Source: Verticillium longisporum (taxonomy: Eukaryota > Ascomycota > Sordariomycetes > Glomerellales > Plectosphaerellaceae). Taken from it: a DNA stretch of 64,000 nucleotides. This document shows, in pieces, positions 1 through 14,600 of this stretch (the first letter of the stretch is position 1; the number at the start of each line of letters is the position of its first letter). The notes below the pieces were generated by a model. The model was not told the origin of the DNA, did not search any database, and saw only the letters and a list, made by a program, of their open reading frames with translations. Both the position numbers and the translations under genes were made by a program. The DNA is taken from positions 1,674,001 to 1,738,000 of the forward strand of contig JAETXT010000003.1 in NCBI GenBank assembly GCA_019188255.1. The letters run 5' to 3'.

Positions 1-2500
<2,500 letters not shown>

Positions 2501-5447
2501 GTTGACAGAGACTGAAGAGGTACGGTGAGAAAGATAGTAGGGGAAAGAGAGACGCAAGAGTCGCTGATCGGTGCCGGAACGAGGGTGGAGTTCTGTAGGC
2601 AAGCGGTTCGGGTATCAAGGAGGAGAATCGGCGTCTGGAGAGGGGTAGAGCAGGTGAAATAGCGAAGCAGGGGGAGACAAGAGGGGAGAGAAAGGAGAGG
2701 TCAATGGAGGGGGGAAATAGGAGGGAGCTGGGAGAGCTTTATGTGGCCAAGGTCTCAGATGGTCTAGGGGAGTAGCGTCTCGAGCTGCGTGGTGGGTGTT
2801 GGGCGTTTCTCTGAGGCAGTGACGAGTGGGCAAGGTACGACAAGGCAGTGGAGGGGCAGGGGGGGGCACCTTCTCAGAACCGCGCATGGGCGCGCAGGTG
2901 TGGCTGCCAGGGTTGCTGAGTCTCCGGTAGGCGGCTGCCAGGTTGCTCCTGCGACGAGCAACCCAAGTGGAGGCGGTACTCAGGTACCTCCAGCATCCAT
3001 CATCTTCACCATCTCACCTTGGTTCTTCGGAGCGGTGTGGTCTGCGCATTTCAATGCTGCCACTCAAGGCGTCTGTCTTGTTCACGGGCAAAATGAACAG
3101 ACCTGGCGCGGGACAAAAGACGGGTGCAAGGACCAAGCGCGCACAATCCGATGGTGGGGGTAGCAAGGTAGTAAACACATGGCCAGGACCCTCAATTCTG
3201 TCAACACTGAGACGCACGGGAATGCCCATTTACCAGCCTCTAGCAGCAACATCAGTCTCACTTGATGTTCTGGTTTTCTTTCACATGCGATCAGGTCAGC
3301 AAGCAAGTACTGAGATCTAGACTCATGAAGTCGCATCAAGGAGGAACATCTTTCAGAATTCGGAAGTCCACCCATGGGCTGGTGTGAGACGGTCTGCATT
3401 TCTTGCCCAGTCTCTACCCGTTTGCAGACATCCAACAAAACTAGCTGAACCACCATTCAACACCTCGTTTCTTCTGCTAGCTGCTCTGCATATGGTTGAG
3501 CGAGCCGGCGACAGACAACACATCATCCGTCAACGGCTCGCCTTGGTCGCCATGCACTGCATTGTGGCATTGCCGCTTCGACCACATCGCCCTCGATACC
3601 TAATGCCAGATCATTCTAGCGTCCGACCACGATCTCTATTCGTACACGAACTCGTCCGTCGTCTCTGGCAACAACAAGTGGAGGGGCAACAAACATGGCA
3701 GCGGCGAAAGCAACCCTACACACGACCGGCCGGCTGGCAAGGCGAGGAACCTAGCTTAACAACAACCCCTGGCCAGACCGATGGAGTGCTCTCGAAAACA
3801 CGCAGCCCGCTAAGACGGAGCCGGTTAGCGTCACTGCCTTCTGTGGCAGGGAGCATCGCTTTTGTAACGCGCCACTCGCCGCTCACTATGTTCCCGTCGA
3901 GCCCGTCAGCCCAATCGTCATCCATAATGATCTCCAGCTTATTGAGATGCTCCCGCAAAGACTTTTTATCTGCGACACAGATGCATCCTAGTACGGCCAT
4001 CTGGACATGTACGTACATGACACAGCCGATATTCGAGGAGACTTCTTGGTCCTCAGGATTACCCATCTCTCTCTCCAAAATATCACTCGTGTCCAGAGGG
4101 CTCCTCCACAAAATCAGATGATAATCGACATCGCAACCTGGAGATCGGTCCCCTTCTCAGCGTTTCATCGCATACATCATCGCGACCCCACCTCCACTTC
4201 GTATTGCCCTGGCAAGCCTGGTACGCTCTGCCCGACCTCTCGTCCCGCAAAAAAAAAAAACCACATGTCGTGTCATGCTGTTGACCCTGTTTTCCCGATA
4301 CTACCATTTCGCCGGTTCAAGCGCTAATTCGGTTGAGATCGACGGCACTTCCGAGTCTTGCAGCGCCGCCGCCGAGCCAGCTCAGGTACGAAGTGAGGGC
4401 AAAGCTCCAGTCTGGCCTGGCCACCGTCCGGCTGGGTGCGGTGCGAGCACGAGGTGCAGCCTAGGTGTGCAGCCTCAGCGGAAATGTGGGAGCTATTGGC
4501 CCCCCATGCGCACTGGGCATCCCCGCCAACACACCAATAATAGCATCAACCCGGATCTCGCCGGGAACCCCTAAATCGCTGCGCCTTTCTTCACCAATAC
4601 AGACATATGCACCCTCGTTCCTGGTTTTTATTTCGGGTATCATTGAGACGCAGATATTTGGCCTTCAGTGAGACCGGGCGCCGCCACGTATCCACCACAT
4701 GTGCAGGTGGAACACCGAGGTTGTCCCACACATCTTGTTGCGAAGCACGACATGCTGCGAAGTCCAATGCCGCCCCTTTTTCGTGACGGGGTCCCCTTGC
4801 TGAGGCTGAGCGCTGCCGTGCCTAGATATGCGACCAAGCCTAGCTTTTTCTGATGTCAGCACATGGGCGATAAACGTCCAGGCAAGCAAGGCTGACCTGA
4901 CCAAACGTGATGTGCCTACGACAGTGTGGATTCCTGAACGTCGGGATGGGCCGGGGCGCCTTGCCTGGCAGGTATTCACGGCGTGTAGGTCTTGCAGTGA
5001 CGCAGACTGCTTCAGACGTCACCGTTGCATTTGTAGTCCGCATTCAAGCTTAAAAATGTGGAGCTTCCGGCCTTACGCGAGGCTGTTATAATAATACGTA
5101 GAGCTATGCACGATCTGCTGTTTACCCACGATTTCAGATGACATACATTCCGGCTGCAGGCGACAAAATCAACTTTGGCTTGTTCAGCCCGTTGTATTTC
5201 CTTTTCCAGTGCACCAAACCCAGTATATTCGGGTCCGACCGCCCAGAGAAGGTATAACGTGAGATGTCTAGTGGTAAGCGCACTGTCGCCGAACCTCGCT
5301 GCGCCAGCAATCGCTACATATCCCCTGCCCGAGCCAACACATCCCCGCTGGAGGTCCCGGTTGTGATGATGGGTATTGTGACCCTGTTACAGCTATGAGC
5401 TTTACAAGCCCTGGTCCTTCGAGATGACTAACTTGCGTCGTCCCAGT
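2501..5447. other. Intergenic region between gfa1 and rpt4
   Basis: About 2.9 kb that serves as gfa1 promoter and 5' leader on one side and rpt4 3' flank on the other. Open frames up to 245 codons occur on both strands, but none shows a recognisable domain, a conserved motif or a good start context, and several overlap each other antisense. A 12-base A run lies at 4249-4260. I see no RNA gene or mobile element. Confidence 0.6.
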
Positions 5448-6852
5448 CTAGAGCTTCTGGTACTCAAGCTTGCCCTCGAGCTTCTTCGATTCGGCCACCT
5501 TGCGAACGGCCTTGTTGAAATCGTCTTGGCTGATGGCATCACGGTAGTCCTTGATAGCGAAGAGGCCACTGTAAAAACCATCGTTAGTTGTATGTTGTTT
5601 GAAAGGATGCAGGAAAAAACATGAACGGGACAGGAAGAAACAAGCAGAAAAAAGAAAAGATGATTCAACATACGCTTCTGTGACAACATTGCGCAGATCA
5701 GCACCGTTCAGGCCATCGCTCATCTTGACTACGCTCTCAAAATCGATCTCGCCATCGGTGATGACACCGGCAGCATGGATCTTGAGAATCTCCAGGCGCC
5801 CAACCTCGTTAGGCAGAGGAATCTCAATCTTACGATCGAGACGGCCGGCACGGAGAAGAGCGGGGTCAAGGGTATCGGGTCGGTTGGTGGCCATGATGAT
5901 CTTCGTCTTGCCAAGGTAATCGAAACCGTCGAGTTGGTTGAGCAGCTCCATGAGCGTCCGCTGGATTTCACGATCCGCACTGGTACCCTCAGAGAATCTT
6001 CGACCACCAATGGCGTCAATTTCGTCCATGAAGATGATGCAGGGTTCGTGCTCCTTTGCGTAGCCGAACATTTCTCGAATCAAACGGGCTGACTCTCCGA
6101 TGTACTTGTCGACGATGGCAGAGGAAACGACTATGTTGACTGTTATTTGCTGCGTCATGCCACGATACTCTGGGTACTAGACTTACTCTTCAGGAAGTTT
6201 GTCTCGAGACTAGATGCAACAGCACGCGCCAGAAGGGTCTTGCCGGTACCAGGGGGGCCGTACAGGAGGACACCCTTCGGGGGCTTGATGCCAACACGCA
6301 GGAACAGCTCGGGGTTCTTCAGTGGCAGCTCAATGACCTCGCGGAGTTCGCGAATCTGATCGTTCAGGCCACCAATACCGGCAAAGTTGACCTGGCCGGG
6401 ATCCTCGAGGGACATGTTATAGACGAGAGGGTCGACTCCGCGAGGGAGCATGCGCATGATGGTGAGTGTTGTCATGTCGAGGGCGACGCGTGTTCCTTGC
6501 TTCAGCTTCTCCTTGTCGAGCTTCGTACGGCAGCCGACCACGTACCGCGGCCCAGAGGAGGCCTTGACGATGACTGTGACGCAGAGGCTTGGTCAACGCA
6601 TGTCGGTGTTTGAAGGGGAACAACGAGAACATGAAACGTACATCGCTCATCTGGTAGCTGCTTGAGGACTTCACCGATAATCTGGCCTACACTTTGCAGT
6701 GCCTTGATGGAGTCTTCGGTGCGGTCAAACTCCTTCTGTAGTTCCCTAATCTCCAGGCGCAAGTCCTTCAACTTCGTCTCGAGCTCCCTCGACTTGAGGA
6801 GCTCGGATCGGTAGGCATCGAGGGCCTGCTGGCGTTCCTCCTCGGACGACAT
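5448..6852 (-). CDS. rpt4: 26S proteasome regulatory ATPase subunit Rpt4
   Basis: One of six AAA+ ATPases in the base ring of the 19S regulatory particle; it unfolds ubiquitylated substrates and threads them into the 20S core. Exons 6852-6642, 6573-6187, 6130-5674 and 5568-5448 join to 391 aa with matching phases, the usual length for this subunit. Residues about 1-60 form the N-terminal coiled coil, followed by the OB domain. Walker A GPPGTGKT is at 176-183 and Walker B IIFMDE at 231-236. The stretch [20 protein letters not shown] and the C-terminus LEYQKL are diagnostic of Rpt4 rather than Rpt1/2/3/5/6. The start MSSEEERQQ is the only in-frame ATG that gives a full coiled coil. A CCAAT box (ATTGG at 7082-7086) lies about 230 bp upstream. 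No frame break is seen. Confidence 0.96.
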
Positions 6853-8585
6853 GACGGGCTGGAGATGTCCTGGACTTTTGATAGAAATGAATGTATCAAC
6901 AGCGCTGTGGGGTTGTGTGATGTGTTCGTTGCGGATGGATGGTGGTGTATCGCAGGCGGTTTGGTGTGACGGGTTAGAGGCAAGGCAGCTACAGCATGTA
7001 CGTAGCTCTCCGTTGTTCGAATGCAGGAGCAATCGCGTTAGCGGCATACGCTTAGCCGCGTTACGCGCCAGGCGTCTGCTGATTGGCGGGTGCTGACAAA
7101 TAATGACCCGTTTCTAATTGATGCAGGTGCTCGTCTACCATGACCATCGCTAGAACACCATGACCTACCAAAGTGCTATAAGTGCTGTCATACTCATTGA
7201 CGACGCTCAACCGTGACCCAAGCTTCGTTCTCAAAATTTGACCCTTAAGTCGAAGCCAAGTCTTCAAGATGTGTCTTCTCGTATATACATATGTCTTAAC
7301 TTCTGTGGCTGAGCATTACCTCCGGCTCGAGATTGAGCCAGCTATAACCCTAGTTGCCCGATGGGTATTTTGCAGCGAAGTGCTCACACAATGCCTCCAA
7401 AGTCTCGACAAAGGGTGCTTTCCTTTCTCTATAACCGTGATGCCATTGTTTCCTATACCTGGAGTACAGTATTCAGCCTGGCTTCTTGTTACATTGCGTT
7501 GTGACAGTCTTACTCCATCCACAATCCATACGTCAGATACCACACCCGACAGAGCTACGGGTTATCGCTCTATTCTTCATATTACCTATGCTTTGTTGAC
7601 CAGGTCCGATTGTCATTTACTGCTTACTTGTCAGTCACACCTGGACTCTACTGTGGTGCATGATTTTTGACGCGCAAGACCAAAAAATGACTGTCTAACC
7701 TGAACAACTAAGATATCATACGTGTATGACAGTAGCCCAGTGCTTCTTTCCGAGTACCTGCCCACTCATCGCAAGGTGGATGGGCTTTACCATCAGGGCT
7801 TGTGGGCGCGGTTGTGGCAAAAGAGTACCATGAAATGCCGACAGTGGTCGACTCAGCCCACAATCTTACCGACATACTGAAATTAGTTTCGTATGTGATA
7901 TGTTACACTTCGAACTTGCGGCTAGTCCAACTGGGAACCGTGCAGATGCTGGCACCCAGTATCCAATTCGGCTACCCAGCCGGAGACATTTGTCACTTTG
8001 AGCAAGCTAGCATGCGCATATCGTGATGGCCTGGATGGCAGCTTTGAAGACGACGCTCATAATCACGGCGTCCCACCGCGGCCAATACGACTTGAAGACG
8101 AAAAGTCCAGATACTCAGAGTTGATCATTGAGAATCGCAGCACACATGCGGTTTGTGTGCCGGTCTCCAGAACTATTTCCGCCGGAAGAACGAGCCATCC
8201 CCTCGTCATTCTCAGCTATTTGATCTGTATTTGGCTAACCTTCAAGTTAAATCCGCATCCAGACAACCACTACATACGACCAGAGGGTTCACGCAAGAAT
8301 CTCGACATACCCTAGCGGCATCATAGGAGGCAAATACAGGCATTCATGAAGATACTTAGTCTTACTACGGGAAAATGAAGTAGGAGGACTCTCCAAATGC
8401 TAAATCGCCAGGTGCTAAGGTGAGGCTCCAAACTAATCAACATGAGTGTTCGATATCCAAGCAATAAACGCCTCGTTAACGCCAGGGTATCCGAAAAAAA
8501 GTCATACAATCATGGCCGTTTTGAAGGCCTCAGCTGAACATCATCAGGCACTGCCGCTGTCCTGTGTTGTTGCCGCTATCACCCC
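6853..8585. other. Intergenic region, rpt4 promoter and 3' flank of the next gene
   Basis: About 1.7 kb. The part next to 6852 is the rpt4 promoter and leader, with an inverted CCAAT box at 7082-7086. The rest holds only short, unsupported open frames. The string acatacgacc near 8274 matches the usual first ten bases of fungal 5S rRNA, but the remainder of a 5S gene does not follow. Confidence 0.55.
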
Positions 8586-10238
8586 TCAGCTTGCTAGCTC
8601 TGTTGAGATCTCCTCCCTCACCCTTTTGCACCACGCCCAAATGGCTGTCTCGAGTCCGATCCAGACATCAGGACTACTGTTATAGACTATGCCGAGAGCA
8701 TCAATTTTGAGTGGCACCTCCCACCTGAGTTCTGCTGCCTTGATCCAATATCGAAGATTGTCAGCGCAACGGTACGGCTTTTCCGTGTCCTCATGGAAGG
8801 TAGTGATGCCGCCGAATCGGCGCTTCGACTTCTTGACGGCAGCGTTGTGAAGCTTCACGAGGCGAAGCCCATTCTGCATGCTTCTGAGAAAAGGAGTAGG
8901 GAGATCGCCAGACGCCAAACCCGTCGATGGGGTATATTCTGGGAGTGGTCCGAGGCCCAAACCAACTTCAAGAGAAGCCATAAAAGAGAGCTCCCGTTCC
9001 ACTTCCTTCCCAGCCCAGTCGCCATGGAGCCAAGTCCAAGTGGCTTGCTCGGCACGCTCGGCCTCCTCCATATCATGCTCCTGCTGTAGCATAGCGAAGA
9101 GACCTTGGATCCACCTGTCGAGGATGTCAAGCTCTTCGTCACGCATACCTCCAGCCCATCGACGGGTTGCCATCTGCTTCAGCGTTTCCATGACGGAAAA
9201 TATGTCGGCACGGATCTGGCGCTCGGGTTTGATCGCGTCAAGGCGTTCTGGCTGTTCGTGTGCAGTGTAGTACATCTTGGCAGCGCGAATGGCGAGCGTC
9301 ATGACGTCGAGAATGTGCATCCCTTGGATTTCGAACCAACCATGGGTCTTGGAGGATTTTTGACGAGTATGACCGCCTGCTGGATTCCTAATCTCGATCG
9401 TGGGTGTTTCGGCGAAGGGATGCTCTTGCTCCTCCGCCGAGTCTTGACGTGCCCTTGCTTCCTTGAGAGATGCTGCTGCTTTCTCAAGCGAGCTGGTGAG
9501 AGATGATTTGAGTTCTGCTATGGATGGCGGCTTCGGCACAGGTTTCTCGCGGTTGATGTATGTACTAGCCGTCGGGGGAAGCATGTTTGGGTCGCTGTCT
9601 TCGAATTCGTCGGAATAATATTCGTCATCGATGGGTGACTCGACCATTGGTCCAGCAGTGAATCCAGAGGCAGCAAGATCAGGGCTGCTACCCATGGAAG
9701 CATATGAAGAGTCGGAATCAGAGGCGAACAGTGGTAGTGACAGGTTCGCCGCGTCGAGGGATGATAAATCCAGTGTTCCTCTCAGCTTCCTGTTCTTCCT
9801 CTGAAGCTGACCACCCTTGCCGTCAAGCAGGCCGGTGCGGGCGAAGAAGTGTTGAACATGGGCGATGCTCCCAAGACTCATGACGCTCTCCCTCGACTGG
9901 GCACTGGCGGCAAAAGCAGTGCCTTGGGGCCGCATGTATCCGCGTCGTCGGCTGGCTCGGCTGTCGACACTGTAACTCGAATGGCGGGATGAGGCAAAGC
10001 TCACATCGGAGCGGCGGCCATAGCTTGCAGATGACTGTCTGGAGAACGCATCGCTTCCCATGCTCCCAAGGGAGTCCCTGGGGGCGAACTCGGTGCCAGA
10101 CCCGTGGGATAGATCGGATGCTGTCGACAGACAGCGAGAGAGCTCAGGGTAGGCTCCTATCGCTGGTGTTGGGTCTATCTCAGGCGAAGGGGACTCGGCC
10201 CGCGTTGGTGCGGCCTGCTGATCGGTAGCCGTAGCCAT
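8586..10238 (-). CDS. Conserved-looking fungal protein of unknown function
   Basis: Uninterrupted 550-codon frame that I cannot assign to a named family. The start at 10238 is chosen because it sits in ACCATGGC, an ideal context; an in-frame ATG at 10259 is weaker. Residues about 1-130 are Ser/Thr-rich and low-complexity (many RRxS-like sites, e.g. ASRRRGYMR), typical of a disordered phosphorylated region. An acidic patch (DDEYYSDEFEDSD) follows. The C-terminal half is ordered and Trp-rich, with helical segments such as HILDVMTLAIRAAKMYYTAHEQ and DVWIGLETAIWAWCKRVREE. There is no signal peptide or membrane segment. The balanced composition and length argue that it is real; it has no visible intron or frame break. 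Likely a fungal-specific cytoplasmic or cortical protein, but that is inference from composition only. Confidence 0.75.
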   Translation of the reverse strand: MATATDQQAAPTRAESPSPEIDPTPAIGAYPELSRCLSTASDLSHGSGTEFAPRDSLGSMGSDAFSRQSSASYGRRSDVSFASSRHSSYSVDSRASRRRGYMRPQGTAFAASAQSRESVMSLGSIAHVQHFFARTGLLDGKGGQLQRKNRKLRGTLDLSSLDAANLSLPLFASDSDSSYASMGSSPDLAASGFTAGPMVESPIDDEYYSDEFEDSDPNMLPPTASTYINREKPVPKPPSIAELKSSLTSSLEKAAASLKEARARQDSAEEQEHPFAETPTIEIRNPAGGHTRQKSSKTHGWFEIQGMHILDVMTLAIRAAKMYYTAHEQPERLDAIKPERQIRADIFSVMETLKQMATRRWAGGMRDEELDILDRWIQGLFAMLQQEHDMEEAERAEQATWTWLHGDWAGKEVERELSFMASLEVGLGLGPLPEYTPSTGLASGDLPTPFLRSMQNGLRLVKLHNAAVKKSKRRFGGITTFHEDTEKPYRCADNLRYWIKAAELRWEVPLKIDALGIVYNSSPDVWIGLETAIWAWCKRVREEISTELAS

Positions 10239-11477
10239 GGTCGTCTGTTCGAAATTCATGCAAATAGTCGACAGTGAAGCCAACAGCAGTAGGCGGATGG
10301 TTCAGCCTTTAAGATGAATGAAGCAGGTGAGGTCAAGGGAAGCTCCCCCAGCTCAGCTTTGTGGGAGTGGAATGTTGATGTTTCAGGTCGTAGGCGGGGC
10401 GACGAGCTGTAGGAATTAGTAGTCGTTAGGACGTCTAGGCAAGGCGCTCTGTTTTTTTAAGAAATGTCAGAGAGTATATACAAGGCGCGAGAAGATAGCT
10501 GTTGATGCGATCGTCGGCACTGCACAGCAGCCATGGAGAGGTTGCAGAACGACCAAGCAGGCGGGAATCAAATGGCTGTAGAACACGAAGAGGGTGGGAG
10601 GGAATGTTTTCGTGGAGGGATGGCCTCGGACCGAAGCCGTTGAAATGAGTGGACGGTGGTGCTCTCAGCAGGCAACGCAAACGCAAAAGACCAACGACAG
10701 CAACGAAATAGGCGCAAAGCGGAGAACGCAAGGCAGATGGCTTCAGTTTGTCATGGATGGTGTGAGGAGAAACGAGGCGAGGCGAGCGAGCAACTGTCCT
10801 GCTCAAGGGATCAGGGGTTCGCTTTGGAGCTTTCGGCTGTCCAATGTCTTGCACTGTCTCCAAGTTCCCAGCTCCAATAGGAGACACCTGTCTGAGTTAG
10901 CCCCACAGTCCAATTAAAGGGCGGGTTGCTGGGGAAGGAGAGATCGAGGACGTGACGTGAAGACACAGAAAGCGCGTCGACCTCCGACGCTTCCTGCCTG
11001 TGCTTGTGCTGGTAGTGGGGGCAGCAATGGCACGCGTCGAAACAATCAATAATAACCAAGGGCTACCCACTGGAGAGGCCGTACATGAGTGGCACCTGAC
11101 TGGTCATCCAATATACATCGGCGCTGGGCGGGAACGGGGGACTAATTCGGCAAAGAACTGCCTAACAGGCAGATGACGCCAAGAACCATAGCCCTATGCA
11201 CTCAATTGCTTCTTACCTGACAAGCCTGCCAAACACCCCAAGAATACCGAGGTGGCTTCCGCTTCTCTTGTCGACAGTACCCGTCAAGCTGGTGCCAAAA
11301 AAAGCCGCGTGGGAAAAAGATAGGTACTTGTATTAGTTAGGGACCCCTATAAATAGAAGTACTTACCAGTTTCTATCATCTGATTATCCTGCCCTTTATT
11401 TCTATTACATCTCGCATCCTCTATAGCATTAAGTCGATTCAGTGATTGACGCGTTCTGGATGTGCTTGGAGGTCTAC
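10239..11477. other. Promoter and leader of the 550-aa gene, then AT-richer spacer
   Basis: About 1.2 kb. The first several hundred bases are probably the promoter and 5' leader of the minus-strand gene ending at 8586. From about 11300 the sequence becomes visibly more AT-rich than its surroundings and runs into the gene relic that follows. No supported gene. Confidence 0.5.
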
Positions 11478-12085
11478 CTAGGCCTCTATAACTAGAATTA
11501 GTGGTGATGGAATTGGTGGTGGAATCGCCACGCGGCTTTTTGTCACCAGCTTGCCCGTCTCGAAAGCCACCAAGGGCTTCTCAACAGTGCACCATGTCTG
11601 CTTGTTGGTCTCGAGATGAGATGTATCAGCCTGACAATCGGTTACTAGGTAGCCATCTTTCGGCCATTCGAGTCATGCATCAATCAAGTTCCTTGCCTTC
11701 GCCCTCTGGTCCTCAGTATTCTTCCTCAAAGAATGCCAGCCACCTAACTGATCCCTTGCCATCTGTCGAGAAAGTCGTTGTCAATGCCTAGGGTAAACAC
11801 GATCTTGCGTCATACCATATCCATCTCTGCTGATTTCCACTGATACCCCAGCGCGCTCTTAGGCCGCTGTTGCCGATATGACTGCAGGTTGAGGTCAGAT
11901 CTGTCATCACCTGCGTCAGTCCCGAAAGGTACACTCGAACCCCGAGGATCGTCAAGCTCGTTGACGCTATCATGTGGATAGGCCATTCCCCGCGTTGCCG
12001 AGCACCGAAAGACGCCAACACCCAGCCAGAGACGGACGAGGCGATCTCCCTTGAGGCCACTCCTGTACATCTCGCAGCCATCCAC
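11478..12085 (-). pseudogene. Probable decayed gene relic with one intron
   Basis: On the minus strand a coding-like frame from about 12085 to 11816 is followed by a 53-bp interval (11815-11763) with a GTATGA donor, a TGAC branch-like element and a CAG acceptor. An in-phase second block then runs from 11762 to a TAG at 11480-11478. The second block reads like protein (LEWPKDGYLVTDCQADTS; QTWCTVEKPLVAFETGKL) but has an internal TGA at 11675-11673, and a TAA lies immediately before the first block (12088-12086). Codon use is less GC-biased than in neighbouring genes. I do not recognise the family; it could be a lineage-specific gene or a fragment of a repeat. The 5' limit is uncertain. It may also be a chance frame. 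Confidence 0.3.
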
Positions 12086-14600
12086 TTATTTTACAGTCTG
12101 TCCCAATATCACGATACACATGGCCAGCCACTGCTCCAGATCTGCTCTTGAGTGGATACATATATCCGATGTGAATGGGCCTCCCAGGAGTCCAATGACC
12201 GCTCCTGGGCCAGAGCCCAGCCCGGCTGTCTGGACTGGTAGGGTAGCCTCGCTGGGGCGACCCTGAAAAGCCCCGAAACCCCGTGCGTAGGTTGGCTGGA
12301 TGGTGGTTGGCCTTCCACCAGGCAACCTTACACGCAGGGTGTACATGTACATGTACAGACCAGTCGAGACGTGAAGCTAGATCAGCGGTTCACCGAGACA
12401 GTGGCAGGCAAGAAGCAGCATTGCTTTTTGCGTCCCATGCGCGACACACTGAAATCCCGCGTGCCCTTTGGCATGTACAAAACAAACAGGCTGAAGGCAT
12501 TCGCTCAGCGTCAGATCCGCAGCGATTGTCCCGCGAAGAACGTTCATAGCCGATGATTAAGGTTCGAGCCATTCGATGCTCTGCTTCCCACATAAGTAAA
12601 TAGCAAACTTGACGTATACCTGGAAGCCGAGGTGACCTTTTGCATTAGATTTACTTCCGCCCCCGCTCGTCGGTCTTCTTCCTGTGCTTAGATCGGTCGA
12701 GGCGTTTCTCGACCTGCAATTCGACTTGTTGCCAGTGGCAACATAGTACCGTGACGCAGACGATGCTTCTCTCTGTCCTCTCATACACAGGCTGACACAT
12801 CAAACACAAGACTGGACAGCGTCTTGCCAAGCAGCGCTGTCTGAGAGTCCAATTCAGAGACACGCCGTGAGACTGAGCCGGTGGTCTTGTTTTATGCAGG
12901 TCGAACGCTCGTGGCCGCTGGCTGTCAGTGCGTCGTAGCACAGTACCATGTTCGAGTGAACCAGGTCACCCCGGCTGCCACAATCTTCCAGACACGTTCT
13001 TCTGCCCCTGGAAGCGTCGAGTCTGTCAGGGTTCTCGGGCGTGAGTCGCAGGGTAGGCCTGTATGACTGCCGCAGGAGGTGACATTGGTACGACTCTGCA
13101 ACTTTAGCATTCCACCGAGGGCGACATCGTCTGATCGAGTTGTCGCGCCCTACGTGCCATGGAGGGAGATCTCGCTGCCTCCAAGATCACAATGGCCTGG
13201 AAGCGTGCACAAGGCGTGGCTGGTAGTTCCGTGACGAGGCCATCGACGCTACAGGTCGTCCAAGGGAAATGAGAGAATTCTCGTCACACTGCTACCGTGC
13301 TTTTGGGTTTGGATGAGATTCCCCTTTCCGGGAAAAAGGCGCCGGAGAGATGGAGGCAATTTGCTTAACGAGGCGTTTCATCCAGCTACAGATTGGACCC
13401 CTCTCGAGGCGCCGGCTCCCAGACCTGAGCCTGAGCCGAAATCTGCTGTGACGAGCGAAGACAATCAGAGACCCTCAGCACAATTCTCGACTGGGACTGG
13501 TCTTGCCAGGCTCGCGAAACCAGAGGAGACGAGACTCTCGTCTATCTCTTGGGACCCCTGTGTGTCAACTCTCAAGAAGGGATCAAGCCGCCTTGGTAGT
13601 GTGGGGAGCATCTCTGCTTGTCTCCTGCTTGTGTCCATCTATCGTGCATCTGCTCTGGTACCTCACACCTCCTCACCTCACTCAACCACGCGGCGGCTTT
13701 GCGATAAAAGAGCGTCGCACTAATGGTTACTTGACTCGGGCCAAACGCTGTCTTCACGCGGCCTCCACCCACCATTCGCTGGCAATCGCCGCCAACGCCG
13801 CCATAGAGCATCGAGGCGATCGTGTTCATCCGAGTGTCTCGCTTTCCTTCTTGATGGCTGCACATTCTTTTACAGCTTTCCCACTTCCCCATCATCCTGT
13901 CCTTGACACAGCACATGTATACTTGAGTGCCGTACGACCATTTGGATCTCACTCCTTTTCCTTTCCTTTTTACTTCTTCGTCGCCGGCGCGCACCGATAA
14001 CGCTGTCGACCGGCAGACAGAGGCGGCTACGACGACTTGCGACAGCAGAGACAGCACAAACGACGTTTCTCCCAACGATCACGGCGCACGCAAGGGACGT
14101 CGAACTTGGATTCGGTCTCTTCACCACTACCCACAGACTTCCCTGTCCCACCATTGTGGTCGCTCCAGTCTGACACTGGCGATTGTGAGGGGAACAGCAG
14201 CAGCCTTTCTCTCTGCACTTGGTTTCCAGCACGCAGACACACTACTGCATGAGCAAGGGGAGGCCCGCCTGCGCCAATAGCGATTGCATTCTACAACCTG
14301 CCTGCATCATCGTCAGATGCCCTGTCACCGAGTTGGGGGCCTAGGAACAACACAAGCCTGTCTAGGTATCTGACTCTACCCATTCCAGCATCTGCATCAG
14401 GCGCCCTTCACTTGCGTCCGGACCGGTCCCGGCCTTGCGACCCCGCTGGAGGCTGCGCTTCAAGAGACGTGTGATTGTGCATTGATCACAGGCTCCATAG
14501 AGAAACGGTTGATCCCTTTCTGGCGTGCGAGCATTCCGCTGGAAGGAACACATCACTCGGCAAACGCTCGTCCGTGTCGGCATCGTCGTCGTCGGCGTCG
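12086..14600. other. Intergenic region, upstream of KAR9
   Basis: About 2.5 kb. A short repeat of GTACAT units lies near 12341-12356. Pyrimidine-rich stretches around 13950-13985 are typical of ascomycete promoters and leaders and probably belong to KAR9. An ATG-initiated 136-codon frame at 13313-13723 has no recognisable feature. The KAR9 5' end could include an untranslated exon here; the sequence does not decide this. Confidence 0.5.

Noticed and set aside
3384..4121. 245-codon plus frame and the 131-codon minus frame within it (3716-4111)
   Set aside because: Neither has a known motif; the minus frame lacks an ATG at its 5' end. The minus one is the more protein-like and could be revisited with RNA data.
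8274..8345. Possible 5S rRNA gene or relic starting acatacgacc
   Set aside because: Only the first ten or so bases match; the conserved internal control region is absent.
12559..12590. GGTTCGAGCC box B-like word suggesting a tRNA
   Set aside because: No box A at the right distance and no acceptor stem pairing; similar isolated words near 18096 and 63318 fail the same way.
13313..13723. ATG-started 136-codon frame upstream of KAR9
   Set aside because: No conserved feature and no splice-joined continuation; probably chance in GC-rich leader DNA.
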